A stretch of 64,000 nt of DNA from Lineus longissimus (GCF_910592395.1 NC_088311.1:4652501-4716500), one strand, 5' to 3'. Positions 29,821-41,356 are shown, counted from the first letter of the stretch. Made by a program: numbers and translations. The notes: generated from the letters alone by a model not told the origin.

Positions 29821-32800
29821 CCTTTGATATAAACACGAAGACTTTGCAGTTTGGTTGTTGATGATAGATTATACGAACGAAATAATATTTATACTTCTTA
29901 TTTCTTTCTGCCGACCATTTACGGAAAACATGTTCTTTATATTACGGCCCGGTTAAAAAAAGTATACCCTTCTATTATTCATAATAGTCCCCTTTTGTTT
30001 TGTAAATGAAATATCATAACCGGCTGTCTTGTTCACGTTGACACGATATGACGAATTTCGTGAAGCAAATTGGTTAGTTGAAGGTTTTACCGGCAATGCG
30101 AAATAGCGGTTGGCTGACAGTCCATTTCATGAGTGCATGGTACTGCAAGACATAAAACTACCAGGTGCCAATGTATGAAAATGTTTTTTCGAGTGTTCCA
30201 CTTCATATCCACCGTTCTTGGTGATGCGTTTTCGATATTGACCAAGTTTTTGTCATGTTTCATTGACATGCAGTAGGAGAATACCCTAATGTCGTACATG
30301 TATACATAGATTCTACACATTTCAGCACTTTCCATGACAATGTATAAATTACCTACTGTATATCCATGATGTTAATACATTAATGTTTTATGTTACGTTT
30401 TGTTTGGTACAACTACATATTGGTATTAAAATGCATATTGGATATTAACTCGTGATAAAGACAGTTTATTTTGTGATGTACATTTTGCGTGATTAATTTT
30501 TAGAATATTATAACGAAGTGTATAGTAAAATATGTAATTAATTATCTTCGTCTTATTCTTGTATATATACATATATAAACATTTTTTCGAGTGTTGTTAT
30601 TCTCCACAAATACAGGAATCTGGGACATACGACAAGGTTTTGACCCGAGTAAGATGCCTATCATCATGCTCGTTCGAATCAAAGAATGTGTATACCAAGG
30701 ATCTTACAGTGCTTCTGATTGGCTAGTACTATAAGCAGAAGACACACTCTCTTCCTTGTGGAGGAACGTTTTATGCCACTCGGTCCCAAGCCTTGCGTCT
30801 AAAGCGCCCAAGGTTTGGTGGTGTAAGGTCGACTCTCCCGGTTCCCAGTTTAGTGCAGGATTTGCCAATGATGCGATCCCCGGGTTTAGCGATTTTGCGA
30901 TAACCTTTGGCGTTGGCTGATGCTCTGCTAAACAAAGAACTCGAGAAAAGACATTCAAAGATCGAAAATGTAAATCATGTAAATACACCACTGATACAAT
31001 GTAGGTTGTTCTGTTGATCTCAGGACAGACTCTGTTGTCCAGTTATTGTCATTGTTTTGTCATTGAACGTGTGAATATATTAATGGAATAAAATAGTGAT
31101 ATAAGTTTAATAGTCGAAGTCGGCGTTCTTCATTTCATTCTCAGACGATAAAGTTTGTTTCTGCTTAAAAGTAAGCAAAGTCACAGCACTGATGTTCAAG
31201 GTAGGTTTCTGCTTCTCCATTGTTTTACCGAAGAGAGACGCTGTTCCTTCGTATTTCCATCTTAAGAAGACTGTAGGCCTACTCCACACGCCTTTGTTTA
31301 AATAAAGTAACAACAAACACCATTATTTATAGAAAAACATTAGAATATGCGTTTAATTCTTTCATCAAAGCTCGACTATGTTACATAGTTCTAACCACGT
31401 GTCCAGTAGCACCTACAACTATATTTGGCCAGTGATAATAGTATTAAAACGGTATCATAATTCATTAACAGCAGAATTCAAGGCTACAAGTAACCGATTA
31501 AATATATGATTATACATATGTCTTTGACATCAACAAACAAAAGGTTATACGTAAGCAGGCAAAAAGAAATTGATAACATTCCAAATACATGTACATGTTT
31601 AAGTTTGCGCTGCAGGATAATGGATTCTGTAAACGGTGGAACTCTTTGGCATTAATGTTGGCGAAACAAACCAGTGGTGGCAAAGTTTTTATTATAGCAC
31701 TTTATTTTGCAAAAGAAAATTTTAAGCATATCTCTAATTTTAGTAGTCGCTGTTTCTCCAGTACATGCATGGTACATATTTGTACAAACCCAGCATACAC
31801 AAAGTCACTAACAAAACAAAACGTAATATCAAGCTATATATGGCACTGCAGTTAGAAATAAGGTAAATGCATCTAAATCTACTAAAATCAAGAATTCCTG
31901 TTTACATTCAATGTCTTTTGGTGGCTGGCTATCAATGTTGAACATGAATATGATACATGTATATACAAAAGTAGTGAGTAAAACTGAAAATGTAATGACA
32001 ACTCGCATACAGTCTAACTCCTGCGAGTGATGTCATAGCTTTACTGGTACCAAAAGACTAAGCATTGATTGCATGAAAAGTAATGTACAGATTTTGCACT
32101 TGCTGCTGCATAAGGCCTACCTTTCATGATACACTAAAAAGACTTGCTTCTTCTCAAATTCATCAATGGCATTAGTAATTTCTTATCAAATGTTTAGAAA
32201 TTGCAGAACAGGTTTAGCAGACAAGGATCAAACCCTGTCATTTGAAACAAAGTAGACACATTACTAGAAAAGATACACAAAGGTGGTCAAGGTCCCTCAG
32301 GTCTGTCAAAATATCAGTCACATGATGGCGGACCTGCAGCATCAAGGCAGTGGACACAGACCCTAACTTCAAAAGTGATTATAAAACCTTAATGACAGAG
32401 AAAAAACGACTTCATGGCACATTTTAGCAAAATGGTACAATGTACAATCTACATGTATGAGGTAGGAAATTAACACATTTCACCACAGCAAGTTTGTACA
32501 AAAAGTAAATCAACCACTTCAATGTACCAGCCCGGCACAGAAACTATAAACTACCGGTAAAGACCTTTTTAACATTTTAACAGTAACAAGGCTGTGTGCC
32601 TGCCATGCCGATCTACCGTCGTTGTGCGTATATCCATCCTTCACGAAATGAGGAGACTTTAAGATTGACATTCACTGCCAGTAAGTTGGCACGTGTGCCT
32701 GCTCATTTGAACAAATAAGGGTTCTTCCATTTTTACTCCTTACTACATATCAAACAGAGAGAGAACTGGTTCCAAATAAATGTATTCAGAGTGAATTTGA

Positions 32801-34537
32801 TGGTAGGTTCGTTTCTATAACACAGACTGGTGTAATAGTAATTACTGTTCCTTTGAAAAAGTGTCCTACGCTACCGGCATGTCGTTTAGTTTAACAATTA
32901 GACCAAAGATGGCAGATCAGTCTTTCATAGTCCCAATGCACTATTATTGCAGCAGCCAGGTACATGATCAGATGAAGTCATAGTCTACTATTGGATCAAT
33001 GAGTCGACTGGGCTGTATCCATGGAGGCGAAGCTACAAGACAGGCACTACCAGTTGTAAGGATTAAGTAACACGTAACTAGCATTAACCCTGTGGTAGCA
33101 GACACAAGTTCAGTTATGCAACGGCAACACAATCAACAAGCACCAGGGTTCTGCCAGGCTGGTGTAAAAGGTATCAATGACTCTTGGAAAGAAAGTCTCA
33201 TGAACAAAGTCTTGTTCTAAGACCATTGGTTTCTCCAACCATGCATTATACGGAAATAGGGTGCAGTCCCACCCAGAGATGGCCAAAGGTGCTCAAGTAG
33301 TTAGATTCCCCTTAATGCAGAAAATCTGGCTTGACTGCAAAGCAGAGGCGGACTTATTTTAGTCAAAGGTGCAGCCTGGACATAGGCAATCTTAGATAAT
33401 TACACAGCATGTTAGGCAGAGGACAAATACCTGAAAATCGATGCAATGAATGGCTCAGTGATCCTCTACTCAATTATGCAACTCTAGATCACACAATAAC
33501 ATTGCAGGGAGCCCAGCAAATGTCAGCATCATCAGTTGCCATGGTAACACAAACACCACCACTTGGTTATAACAGCTGAGAAAGTCTCATAAACTCTATG
33601 GGTCTGTGCTTTGTCACATGCCTGACTTTCTTAGCAACTACTCCAGGAACAGAGTAGACCCTACTTAATAGGGCATGTAAATGGTATTGATGGTTTTGAA
33701 TGAGTTCCAAACCACAGGTCTGAAACCGAATATGACCACATCAATAGCACAACTTTATAAAGTATTCAGTTCTCAACTGATCATATATTAATAGATGGTC
33801 TGCCAAAAATATTTTTCAGCCATTTTGTTGTCACATTTCCACAGGAAACTTAAGAATATATATTTTTACTATGACATAAAAGTAACAATAGACCAACTTA
33901 TTTAAACAATCTACTTGAAGTTATTCATGTCTTTCAATGTCCGTGATATTTAACTAATTTTGATGATTAATTGATTTAAAAAATGACTTTCATGTCTGAT
34001 GTCGAACTCCAGTTCCCTGTGGAAAAATGTGATAACAACATGGCTGTAGGTATTTTCACACAAATCATGTTATAAAATGACTATAATAACAATAGCGCAT
34101 CAAAATGTAGGTTAGTAAATATGCTGTAGCAGTATAAAAGATATGGCACAATAATAATTAGCACTAGTTGCGATGCTACTTCAACATTCCAATTTAGCAA
34201 AAAAATGGTCATCAGAATCAACATCCTTCCAGTCTTGTGTTCACTGTCAACAGTAACATTTATGTGGGCCTTTTAATTTTTCAGGTTGGGCAAATGATCA
34301 GGCTAGGATTCATAAAAATGAAACATGTGAAAATAATTTTTGATTGGAAAAACCAATAGAATAGTTGCAAATCAGCCAAAAAATTGGGATATTTCGCAAA
34401 TCGTAAGAGTAAAGAGAACAGTATGAAAAGTACTGTCTTGGAATAACCTGCATTGGCCCATCGAAAAAACTAAGGCTTTTAAGACTCAATACTTACTGCC
34501 TCATCAACAACTCATTCAAGTGAACGTTGCCGCTTAT
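29821..34537. other. Convergent intergenic region and likely 3' UTR of the double-bZIP gene
   Basis: No coding exon recognised. The AT-rich part from about 31.7 to 34.5 kb is probably the long minus-strand 3' UTR of the bZIP gene: the minus strand carries AATAAA at 31688-31693, and another overlaps the stop codon itself at 34536-34541. A plus-strand AATAAA near 31.3 kb has no attached gene. Assignment is inference. Confidence 0.35.
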
Positions 34538-36157
34538 TTATTCCGTAGCTGGAGAAGACGGGGGAGGACTGACGGGTTCGATCTTTTCGACCTTTATAGT
34601 ATCAAGCATAGGATGAACATCAGAGATCTTGATACCCTTTTTGGTCTCAATCAGCTGTTTTAAGTTCTTGACTTCATCAGACAGGTTCAACAGTTCATTC
34701 TTCAACTTGTCATTTTCAACTGCTAGGAGATTCGTCCTCGCTGTCCGAACTCGCAGCGCCATCTTACGGTTCTCCCGGCACTTCCTGGCAGCCTCGTTGT
34801 TGCGCTGCCGCCTCTCGGAATACTTCGGGTCAATCTGACAGCGATATTTCCCAATGGACGATGGCGTACTCAGATCATCATTCAGCAGGCTTGTTTCTGT
34901 AGTATCTGATTCATCAATTCTCAACCTCTTCGGCATGCTAGAATAACTCGAGAAAGATTCATTGTCTGAGTCCCTGTAAGAATCCGAGTGTTCACTCTCG
35001 GCGAAACGTTGACTCTTATACCGTTTTTCTAATGTCAAGGTGTCACGACAGCCAGCTAACACCACACAGTCCTCTTCCTCTGAACCATGTTGCTCAGATT
35101 TTATGTGCATGCTGTTAGAGCCATCAGTGCCGCTGTCTTCATCAGCCTTTGAGAAGACATTCTTGATGACGAGATTCAGTGGCGCGCCTTCAGGCCCTTC
35201 TTGCAGTTGCTCTTGGACCTCTGGCTGGTCTTCCTCAGCTGGCTCGGTGATGAGGTGTGCTGGCATCATCTGCCATGTGCAGATGCCTGGGATCATCATG
35301 CCGGCTTTGCTATCGGTCTGGACGGCATAGGCTGCAGATGCTTGGATATCTATTCCTTCACTGGGCTGGCTTGTTTGAACACTGATGTCAGACGTTGGTT
35401 CCGAGCACTGGCCGTTCATCTGATAAGGGATGGAGGAGACTAGGGCGAGGGTTTGTTGTCCGGGTATTTGGATCATCTGTTGTGGTGCAACGCGGGGAAC
35501 CTGGATGCCAACTTGTGGAGATGGTTTGGTGACTTCACATTTTTTGGTCTTGGAATTGGAGTGGATGCGTGGTGTGCTTGAGGTTTTCTGTGGCTGAGGT
35601 TCAGCTGTTGCAGGAGGTGGAGTGATAGGATTCTGGACGCCATTATTATCTGGTGTTGGACTGGAAGAAGGCCGAGCACGTGGTTTGGCCAGATTGCCAA
35701 GAGGGAGGCCAAAGCGTTTCTTCAGACTAATCAGCTCGTCACGCAGCATTTGGTTCTCCTCCGTCAGCTCACTGATCTGACCCTCGAGCACCATGTCATT
35801 CATCCTTCGCTTCTCTCTGGACCGTTTAGCAGCTTCGTTATTCTTCCGTCGTCTCTCCCAGTAGTGGGCATCTTTGCTGGCGTCTGGTATGAACTCACGT
35901 TGTTTCCGAGACGGCAACACCTCCCCCTTCTGACTGCTTACTGGACTCTCCCTCAAGGCCAGGAGCTGCTGGGCAATGTTGGCCTCTACTGATGAAACTG
36001 GAGAATGGGACCTTCTGGAGGTGACCTTGGGAATGGTCAAGGTTGTTGCCGACACAGTTGGTCTGGCATCCCCGTCTGGCATACTGGCAGGGGTTCCTGA
36101 ATCACTGGAACCACTGGAGCTCGGGGCATTCTTGTTGTATTTCCGAGAGGATGGCAT
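34538..36157 (-). CDS. NFIL3: NFIL3-like transcription factor with two bZIP domains, 539 aa
   Basis: Nuclear DNA-binding protein. bZIP-1 (about residues 88-150) is a near-canonical NFIL3/E4BP4 domain: the lead-in [17 protein letters not shown], basic motif [13 protein letters not shown], then a leucine zipper. bZIP-2 (about 441-507) has a complete second basic region, [13 protein letters not shown], with Cys where NFIL3 and PAR proteins have Ser, and a second heptad zipper. The 290-residue linker is rich in Pro, Gln and Ser and includes IKSE followed by acidic residues, a sumoylation-like motif; IKVE recurs near the C-terminus. The coding part is one exon, as in vertebrate NFIL3; an acceptor just upstream (exon starting at 36171) implies a non-coding 5' exon. 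Known NFIL3 proteins carry one bZIP and bind RTTAYGTAAY. The second domain is unusual; it could allow intramolecular pairing or bridging of two sites (inference). Confidence 0.93.
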   Translation of the reverse strand: MPSSRKYNKNAPSSSGSSDSGTPASMPDGDARPTVSATTLTIPKVTSRRSHSPVSSVEANIAQQLLALRESPVSSQKGEVLPSRKQREFIPDASKDAHYWERRRKNNEAAKRSREKRRMNDMVLEGQISELTEENQMLRDELISLKKRFGLPLGNLAKPRARPSSSPTPDNNGVQNPITPPPATAEPQPQKTSSTPRIHSNSKTKKCEVTKPSPQVGIQVPRVAPQQMIQIPGQQTLALVSSIPYQMNGQCSEPTSDISVQTSQPSEGIDIQASAAYAVQTDSKAGMMIPGICTWQMMPAHLITEPAEEDQPEVQEQLQEGPEGAPLNLVIKNVFSKADEDSGTDGSNSMHIKSEQHGSEEEDCVVLAGCRDTLTLEKRYKSQRFAESEHSDSYRDSDNESFSSYSSMPKRLRIDESDTTETSLLNDDLSTPSSIGKYRCQIDPKYSERRQRNNEAARKCRENRKMALRVRTARTNLLAVENDKLKNELLNLSDEVKNLKQLIETKKGIKISDVHPMLDTIKVEKIEPVSPPPSSPATE

Positions 36158-37499
36158 CAGTTACTGGAGCTGAAAGACACAGAGAAAGAGGAATTTAGGC
36201 CTAAAACAAACCAAATGTTAGTGTTAATTTTAGTCAGCCCATAAATAACATTTTTTCCCTTCGTTTTTGAAGTATAAATCAATAATATGTCCATGCCACA
36301 TACATGTATTACATAAACAACTTTTGATCAATAATATTGTGCATTACCACACCACTAGTTTTCCATGCAGGTGTCTCACGCAATCAACATCGACCGATCC
36401 CTACAGGCCAGATGTAGGATGTACCAGAGTTCATGAACTCCTTTATAAGACAAGCAGCGTACTATTAATGGCAGAGTCTACTTAATTCTATTGACCACAT
36501 ATCATGGGGGTTGGATCTCTTCAGATGACTTGTGATATAATTCAGTATGCTTACAGCCTGATGATTATGCAAGGTGACCATGGTGATATTTTGACTTTAA
36601 CCCTTTAAAAGGGGGGTACACTACAGAAAGCGCTCAGGCTATTTATATCCCAGGGCAAACTTTTGGCAAAATTTACTCAGCATTTCTATCAAAATATATT
36701 ATACTCATTAATCATTCTTGGACAACACACCAAATCAGATTGTGTCATCATTATAATGAACACAAAACAAAACCATGTCAATGATTGTGACACTGATCAA
36801 AAAGAAATAAAACATTGCATAAACAACATTTTAAAGCAACCAAATAGCTTTAGGTTTTCTTTGCAAGTATGCCTTTTAATTTGTGAAGGTCAATTTATAT
36901 CAAAAAGTGCACACATTATGGTCTCTTCTACTGTTAGGCCTATGTTAAGGCGCCCACATGCAACACCTAAATGGTCTCTGCAATCATGACATGGTTACTA
37001 AGCGAAATGATAATGTGATGAACAACATCCTCCACCTTTATAGTGAACATGAGGCCTTTTGCAATTAAATGATAAAACCCCAAATATATATTTGTGCTAT
37101 TACATAACACATGACAGACGTTATGTTCACTAAAAATGCAACTGGCCAAGTAATCCAAAATCACATATGATATCAACGCACAAAACGATAGCCCATTCCT
37201 CTCCAGCGAAACTCATTACAGAGCGGTGATATATGCGGCCATAGCAGATAGCCGGCAATTCACCAACGAGAACGCAGCCAGCAGACATAACAAATCCAGT
37301 ATTACACCTATACGCTGGTATATCACAAAGGCGAAAGTGGGTCACGTCCTTAAACCAGGTTGTCTGTAGGGAAAATGCAGTATGCGATATACAGATACAT
37401 AGTATACCTTTATATGCTTAGACACACACGGCTGTTTTTCCCCCAAGAAATACCTAGATACATCCCTAAAACTTAAGTTAAAGAACATTAAGATTTGAA

Positions 37500-37509
37500 G
37501 TTATGTAAC
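37500..37509. promoter_or_regulatory. Perfect D-box (NFIL3/PAR site) GTTATGTAAC
   Basis: Matches RTTAYGTAAY at every position. This is the element bound by NFIL3 and PAR bZIP proteins. It lies upstream of, or in the first intron of, the double-bZIP gene. Confidence 0.55.
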
Positions 37510-37790
37510 TCTCTTAACGATGGGGTTATTTCGGGCCAGCATCGGACTCAAGCAGCCTGTTGACCCGTTCTCAGGTCAGGCTCCGGTACCGTGTTATACA
37601 ACCGTACTGTAATGTGTACAAACTGAGCGTCTAGCAATCAGACAAAGACCCACACACCAATTCCTACCTTTTGTCACAGTTTCCAGGATTCTTGAGATCC
37701 GGAGTATCCTTATTTTCGATCCCGTATCCAAAAAAGGGCGGTTTTCCCCAAGTTAACCTCAGGTGAACTGTCTATTCCAACTGACAAAGG

Positions 37791-37800
37791 ATTATGCAAT
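37791..37800. promoter_or_regulatory. ATTATGCAAT, PAR/C/EBP composite half-site
   Basis: TTATGCAAT joins a D-box half (TTATG) with a C/EBP half (GCAAT). The identical decamer recurs at 38485-38494 in the same intergenic region. Confidence 0.4.
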
Positions 37801-37834
37801 CTCCTACCCTCGGTTGAATAATTATGCGTCATCG

Positions 37835-37844
37835 GTCACGTGAC
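37835..37844. promoter_or_regulatory. GTCACGTGAC palindromic E-box
   Basis: A perfect 10-bp palindrome with a CACGTG core, the form bound by USF/TFE-type bHLH-zip factors (CLEAR-like). Preceded closely by TATGCGTCAT, an ATF-like half-site. Probably near the double-bZIP promoter. Confidence 0.45.
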
Positions 37845-38484
37845 ATCATCCTTATTGAGATACCGATTACAACATCCTAAATGAATCAGCTGAGGTAAAG
37901 AGGTCCAGGGTTTCTGAAAGTTTGTATACCAAATGACTCGGTCGCAGCGCAACGCTATCGAGACGCGTGGACATCGCACTGTGTGGAGATAACCCAACTA
38001 AGGCATCTTTCCATTTTACCAGTATATATCGATATGCGGTGTTCTTGTGTGCGCATGCTCTGTGTTATATAATGCCGCTATGTCATTAATCGCGGATGTG
38101 ACCCAGATGATATGGCGCCAATTTCAAATCAAGAGATACAGCTTATACATCAGGCCAACGCTCGCGCTCGGCACTAAATGACAGAGCTCAGTTATGTTAC
38201 ACTCCGGACGCAGTAGATATAGCATACCAGCAAAAACCTGTATCTCATAATAACAGAAAAGGGCCGAATATCGGCACTTTAGTGATACCAGGAAAACTGC
38301 AAACGAAACATTCAGTTGTCTGTGGAAACACTGAAATACCAGGGTAATTTTTGTATTACAAATATTACAGAACGAATATTGTATGTTACTCAATTTATTT
38401 CATAATTTTTCATAATAGTGCGGAAACTCGCTTACTCAATATGTTACACAATCACTTGCCTATAGGTGAATGGCATAAGTTATT

Positions 38485-38494
38485 ATTATGCAAT
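38485..38494. promoter_or_regulatory. ATTATGCAAT, second copy
   Basis: Same decamer as at 37791, about 330 nt upstream of the plus-strand bZIP promoter. Confidence 0.4.
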
Positions 38495-38762
38495 GTTATC
38501 ATCGATATCAGATCAATAATCAGGCGGTGATGTGCAATGTCGTGAATGAATCAGTTAAGAGTTCCCAGAGTTATCAGACTCGGCAATCGTCATAGCTAGA
38601 ACTTTAAAATCCTAAAACAGAACTCTTTCATAACAGAGTGAATGCCAATTGCAAGGGTGGACGTCTGATCTTTATTCTCCGTGACAGCCTCCCATGTTTT
38701 CAATCCTCCCTGCACCAGTTGTTTTCATCACTCTGCCTCTAACTTCACTCTTCACTGGGCGC

Positions 38763-38804
38763 TGACGTCATTGGCCCCCACGCAGTGGGAATCCAAAATA
38801 TAAA
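38763..38804 (+). promoter_or_regulatory. Core promoter of second bZIP gene: CRE, inverted CCAAT box, TATA box
   Basis: A perfect CRE TGACGTCA (38763-38770) abuts TTGG (inverted CCAAT), and TATAAA follows at 38799-38804. Transcription would start near 38830, giving a 5' non-coding exon that ends at the GTGAGT donor at 39035 and joins an acceptor before 39690. Confidence 0.6.
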
Positions 38805-38829
38805 CAGCATGTATTATATAATGGTTTTT

Positions 38830-39034
38830 AGTTAGGTAATCATTATTGAGCAACAGTGGGAGGAAGCCTGCACTACGTTGAACCTCTATTTGGTATCCAT
38901 GCTTTGATAGTCAATCGACTGATAGAGCAGTGCAAGATCGTGACGAACGTCAACGCTTATTCCCGCTCTCACCATTTCCATTTTCGAACCAAAAGAACGA
39001 CTGGACCAGACTGAGCGCCGACTTCAAATTGCTG
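38830..39034 (+). other. Predicted non-coding first exon of second bZIP gene
   Basis: Start is estimated from the TATA box; end is the GCTG|GTGAGT donor. The matching acceptor, TATTTCAG, precedes 39690, 16 nt before the ATG at 39706. Confidence 0.45.
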
Positions 39035-39378
39035 GTGAGTGTGAACACGTGGTTGATGGATTTTTTCTCATCCGATTACTTGGCATGGCATAAAAGGGCA
39101 TACACATTTGGACTGCATTATTTCTGACGACTGTCAACGTTTTGCCCCAGGCGTCATGCGCATCATCTTGACCCGTTTGTGGAGCTCGATACTGGTGACG
39201 CAAACGCATGAGAATCAGGATGCATGCGCATCTGAACGAAGCCAGTCTGATCCCTGGACTGACCTTGGCTGGAATTTCAGTTAAGCCTGCTCATATGTAA
39301 TACAGCCTGAGGAAATAATGTAACAACAATGTGTAGTCGTGTTATACTGTACAATATCGGTAACATAATCATATTTTT

Positions 39379-39529
39379 TTATGTAACCGCATAATGAATA
39401 CGTGCGATGAAAGGCGATTTATGTAAGATATCGATTGTCATGTAAACAGTCGGCCAACCCCAAACCAGATAAAATATTTTCAAGGCTGACGTCAGAAGAC
39501 TCACGGAATTACGTCATCAATTACGTAAC
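39379..39529. promoter_or_regulatory. CRE and D-box cluster in first intron of second bZIP gene
   Basis: Within 150 nt: TTATGTAAC (39379), TTATGTAA (39419), perfect CRE TGACGTCA (39487-39494), TTACGTCAT (39509-39517) and a perfect D-box ATTACGTAAC (39520-39529). The last three lie within 43 nt. Spacing suits binding by several bZIP dimers. Confidence 0.55.
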
Positions 39530-39705
39530 GCCATAACCACACGATAAGGATTACTTCGGATTTTGGTATTGAACTATCACCGGCAGCTGTTAGAAGACCG
39601 GATAAAAGCCACAGCTTTAACAAAATTATGAACATTCGCCCTGGAAACAATCATCTTTTATGACTAACACAATTTCTTTCATATTTCAGGAATAGTCAGT
39701 GGTAC

Positions 39706-40242
39706 ATGATGAACCCGTATCCAGTGTCGTACACACCCAACCATACCAACCTCCTTGACCTCCAAGTTCCCGAAGTCAGCTACCCAGTGAAACCCCGAGC
39801 CAGGCGGGAACTGGTCCCTGACGACTCAAAGGACAGCATGTATTGGATGAAGAGGACCAAGAACAACCACTCGGCGAAGAGATCACGCTGGAAACGCAAG
39901 TGCGTTGAGGTAGCCTTAGAGTCCCGGATGACGAAGCTGGTTCACGAAAACATGACCCTGAAGATGGAATTGGAGAGGTTAAAGAAAGCCGTGGGCGACG
40001 AAGGGTTCTATCCCACAGACCAGGGGTACATTCAGCCGAATATGAACCAGCAAGAATCTCATTACTATCCCATGGTGAAAACTGAATACCCGGACGACGG
40101 AGTGAACAATGTCAGTTACGACGCATTTAATGCATATCCGGCTGATTCTGGCCAAGGTTATGGACTTGTTATGGATGAGGAGGGAGTTCGGAACCACCTG
40201 CCTCATAAACTGAGACATAAGGTTCAGACAAACAGAACTTGA
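39706..40242 (+). CDS. Divergent NFIL3-like bZIP transcription factor, 178 aa
   Basis: A single-coding-exon bZIP protein. The lead-in RRELVPDDSKDSMYWMKR and basic region NNHSAKRSRWKRK (about residues 35-70) align with bZIP-1 of the neighbouring minus-strand gene, and a leucine zipper follows (about 75-100). In the basic signature the first Ala of NNEAAKRSR is replaced (NNHSAKRSR), but the invariant Asn and Arg remain. The C-terminal half is Tyr/Asn-rich and contains VKTE followed by acidic residues, a sumoylation-like motif. It has only one bZIP and no counterpart to the long linker. Most likely a local duplicate of the neighbour that diverged, in head-to-head orientation. It probably binds D-box-like DNA; the altered basic region could shift specificity. 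Start chosen at the first of two adjacent ATGs, 16 nt after the acceptor. Confidence 0.85.
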   Translation: MMNPYPVSYTPNHTNLLDLQVPEVSYPVKPRARRELVPDDSKDSMYWMKRTKNNHSAKRSRWKRKCVEVALESRMTKLVHENMTLKMELERLKKAVGDEGFYPTDQGYIQPNMNQQESHYYPMVKTEYPDDGVNNVSYDAFNAYPADSGQGYGLVMDEEGVRNHLPHKLRHKVQTNRT

Positions 40243-41356
40243 ACACTGGAGGGTTCCGTGCCAGCCTACGGACGTTTATACTGTAAAATCAGACGGGAGC
40301 TGTTGCGACTATATTGACGGCAAAATCGTATGTGTCCATGATGCCTCAACGGTCGCAACAGCTCTTGGCTGAATTGTTTATTTGGCTGACCAACAGATGC
40401 CAATGAATGTGGTAAAGCTAAATGTACTTTCTGATCGGATTTAGGGTGATCGGAATGTTGTCCCAAACATCGAAAACAAACCGTGTGAGTGTAGGCCTAC
40501 AAGCATTCCTTTTTGCGGCGACGGTGAGTCGTCATTGTATTCATAGACGCTTGTAAAGATCGTTTCTTCTTCTTCGTTCGACGTGGTTCGGAAACGATCG
40601 TATCTAGGCCTTATCCATTGTATAATAGTATAATAGTGTCGGACTAATTCGCCAGAGGATTTAAATTGACTTTCACTTTGATTAGATATGCATTTAGTAT
40701 AATTGACAATAATGGCCGGGAGCCGACAGGAGTTTCAAGGTCGCGTATTGGTGGTAACACCATTTGCAGACAAGTTGGAATAAGATCTAAAGACAACGCT
40801 CCTGTTTAATATTCACTGCCGCATTAGCTGCCTTCAAGAAATATATGATATACCGGTACAAGAGTAAAGTTGTTTTTTCATGATCCATGGTTCACCACTA
40901 AATCTGTATTTATATCCTATCTACGAGCCAGTGCGACTATACTCCGTAACTGGGTTGGCATTTAATTGGAAGAAGAAGAAGATGAACCGGGAAGAAGAAG
41001 AAGAACTGCATCTGACAACAGACCTGTATACACCTTCATGTGTACCCGGGATGTGGGCCTAACCAACCTTACTGAGTGTTACCACTCATTGACTGGGAAT
41101 GTAAAAGCCTGGCTGATTGACACATTCATTTTTCCCTCTCTGTAGTGGAATTGGGACATCAAACATTTCAGCCAACGGACATCAAAATCAACCCGTGCCA
41201 CTAGTACATTTAACGCGGCCAGGCACAGTACATTTCACTAAGATTCACGCACACAGTTTTATTTGTGCCGCCGGCGCCACCGAGTGAAAAAAATTGGACG
41301 GTTCAGCTTTAAATTTGAAATGGCTCTTCCGTCGTTTGACTCCCCCCACCGTCAAA
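40243..41356. other. 3' region of second bZIP gene and TMEM214 5' flank
   Basis: No further gene is seen. It includes the hairpin at 40297-40364 and a purine-rich GAA/GAAGAA stretch at 40970-41010. No canonical AATAAA was found for the bZIP gene here. TMEM214 appears to lack a TATA box. Confidence 0.4.
40297..40364 (+). ncRNA. Pre-miRNA-like hairpin in 3' region of second bZIP gene
   Basis: A perfect 13-bp inverted repeat (GAGCTGTTGCGAC, 40297-40309; complement 40352-40364) continues after a small internal loop into a second stem (TTGACGGCA with TGCCTCAA, one bulged base). The terminal loop is about 19 nt and total length 68 nt, close to a miRNA precursor. It starts 55 nt after the stop codon, so it may instead be a 3' UTR structural element. 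Confidence 0.4.

Larger units (their letters stand above)
36172..38825. promoter_or_regulatory. Divergent regulatory region between the two NFIL3-like genes
   Basis: About 2.6 kb without open frames of note separate two head-to-head bZIP genes. It should hold the non-coding 5' exon and promoter of the minus-strand gene (a donor-like GTAGGA on the minus strand near 37667 is a candidate exon end) and the promoter of the plus-strand gene. Recognisable sites are listed separately. Confidence 0.5.

Noticed and set aside
35040-36173. Several plus-strand open frames opposite the double-bZIP gene
   Set aside because: Antisense shadows of a long coding exon.
40970-41010. GAA/GAAGAA stretch as an expanded triplet repeat
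   Set aside because: Short and interrupted; ordinary purine-rich sequence.
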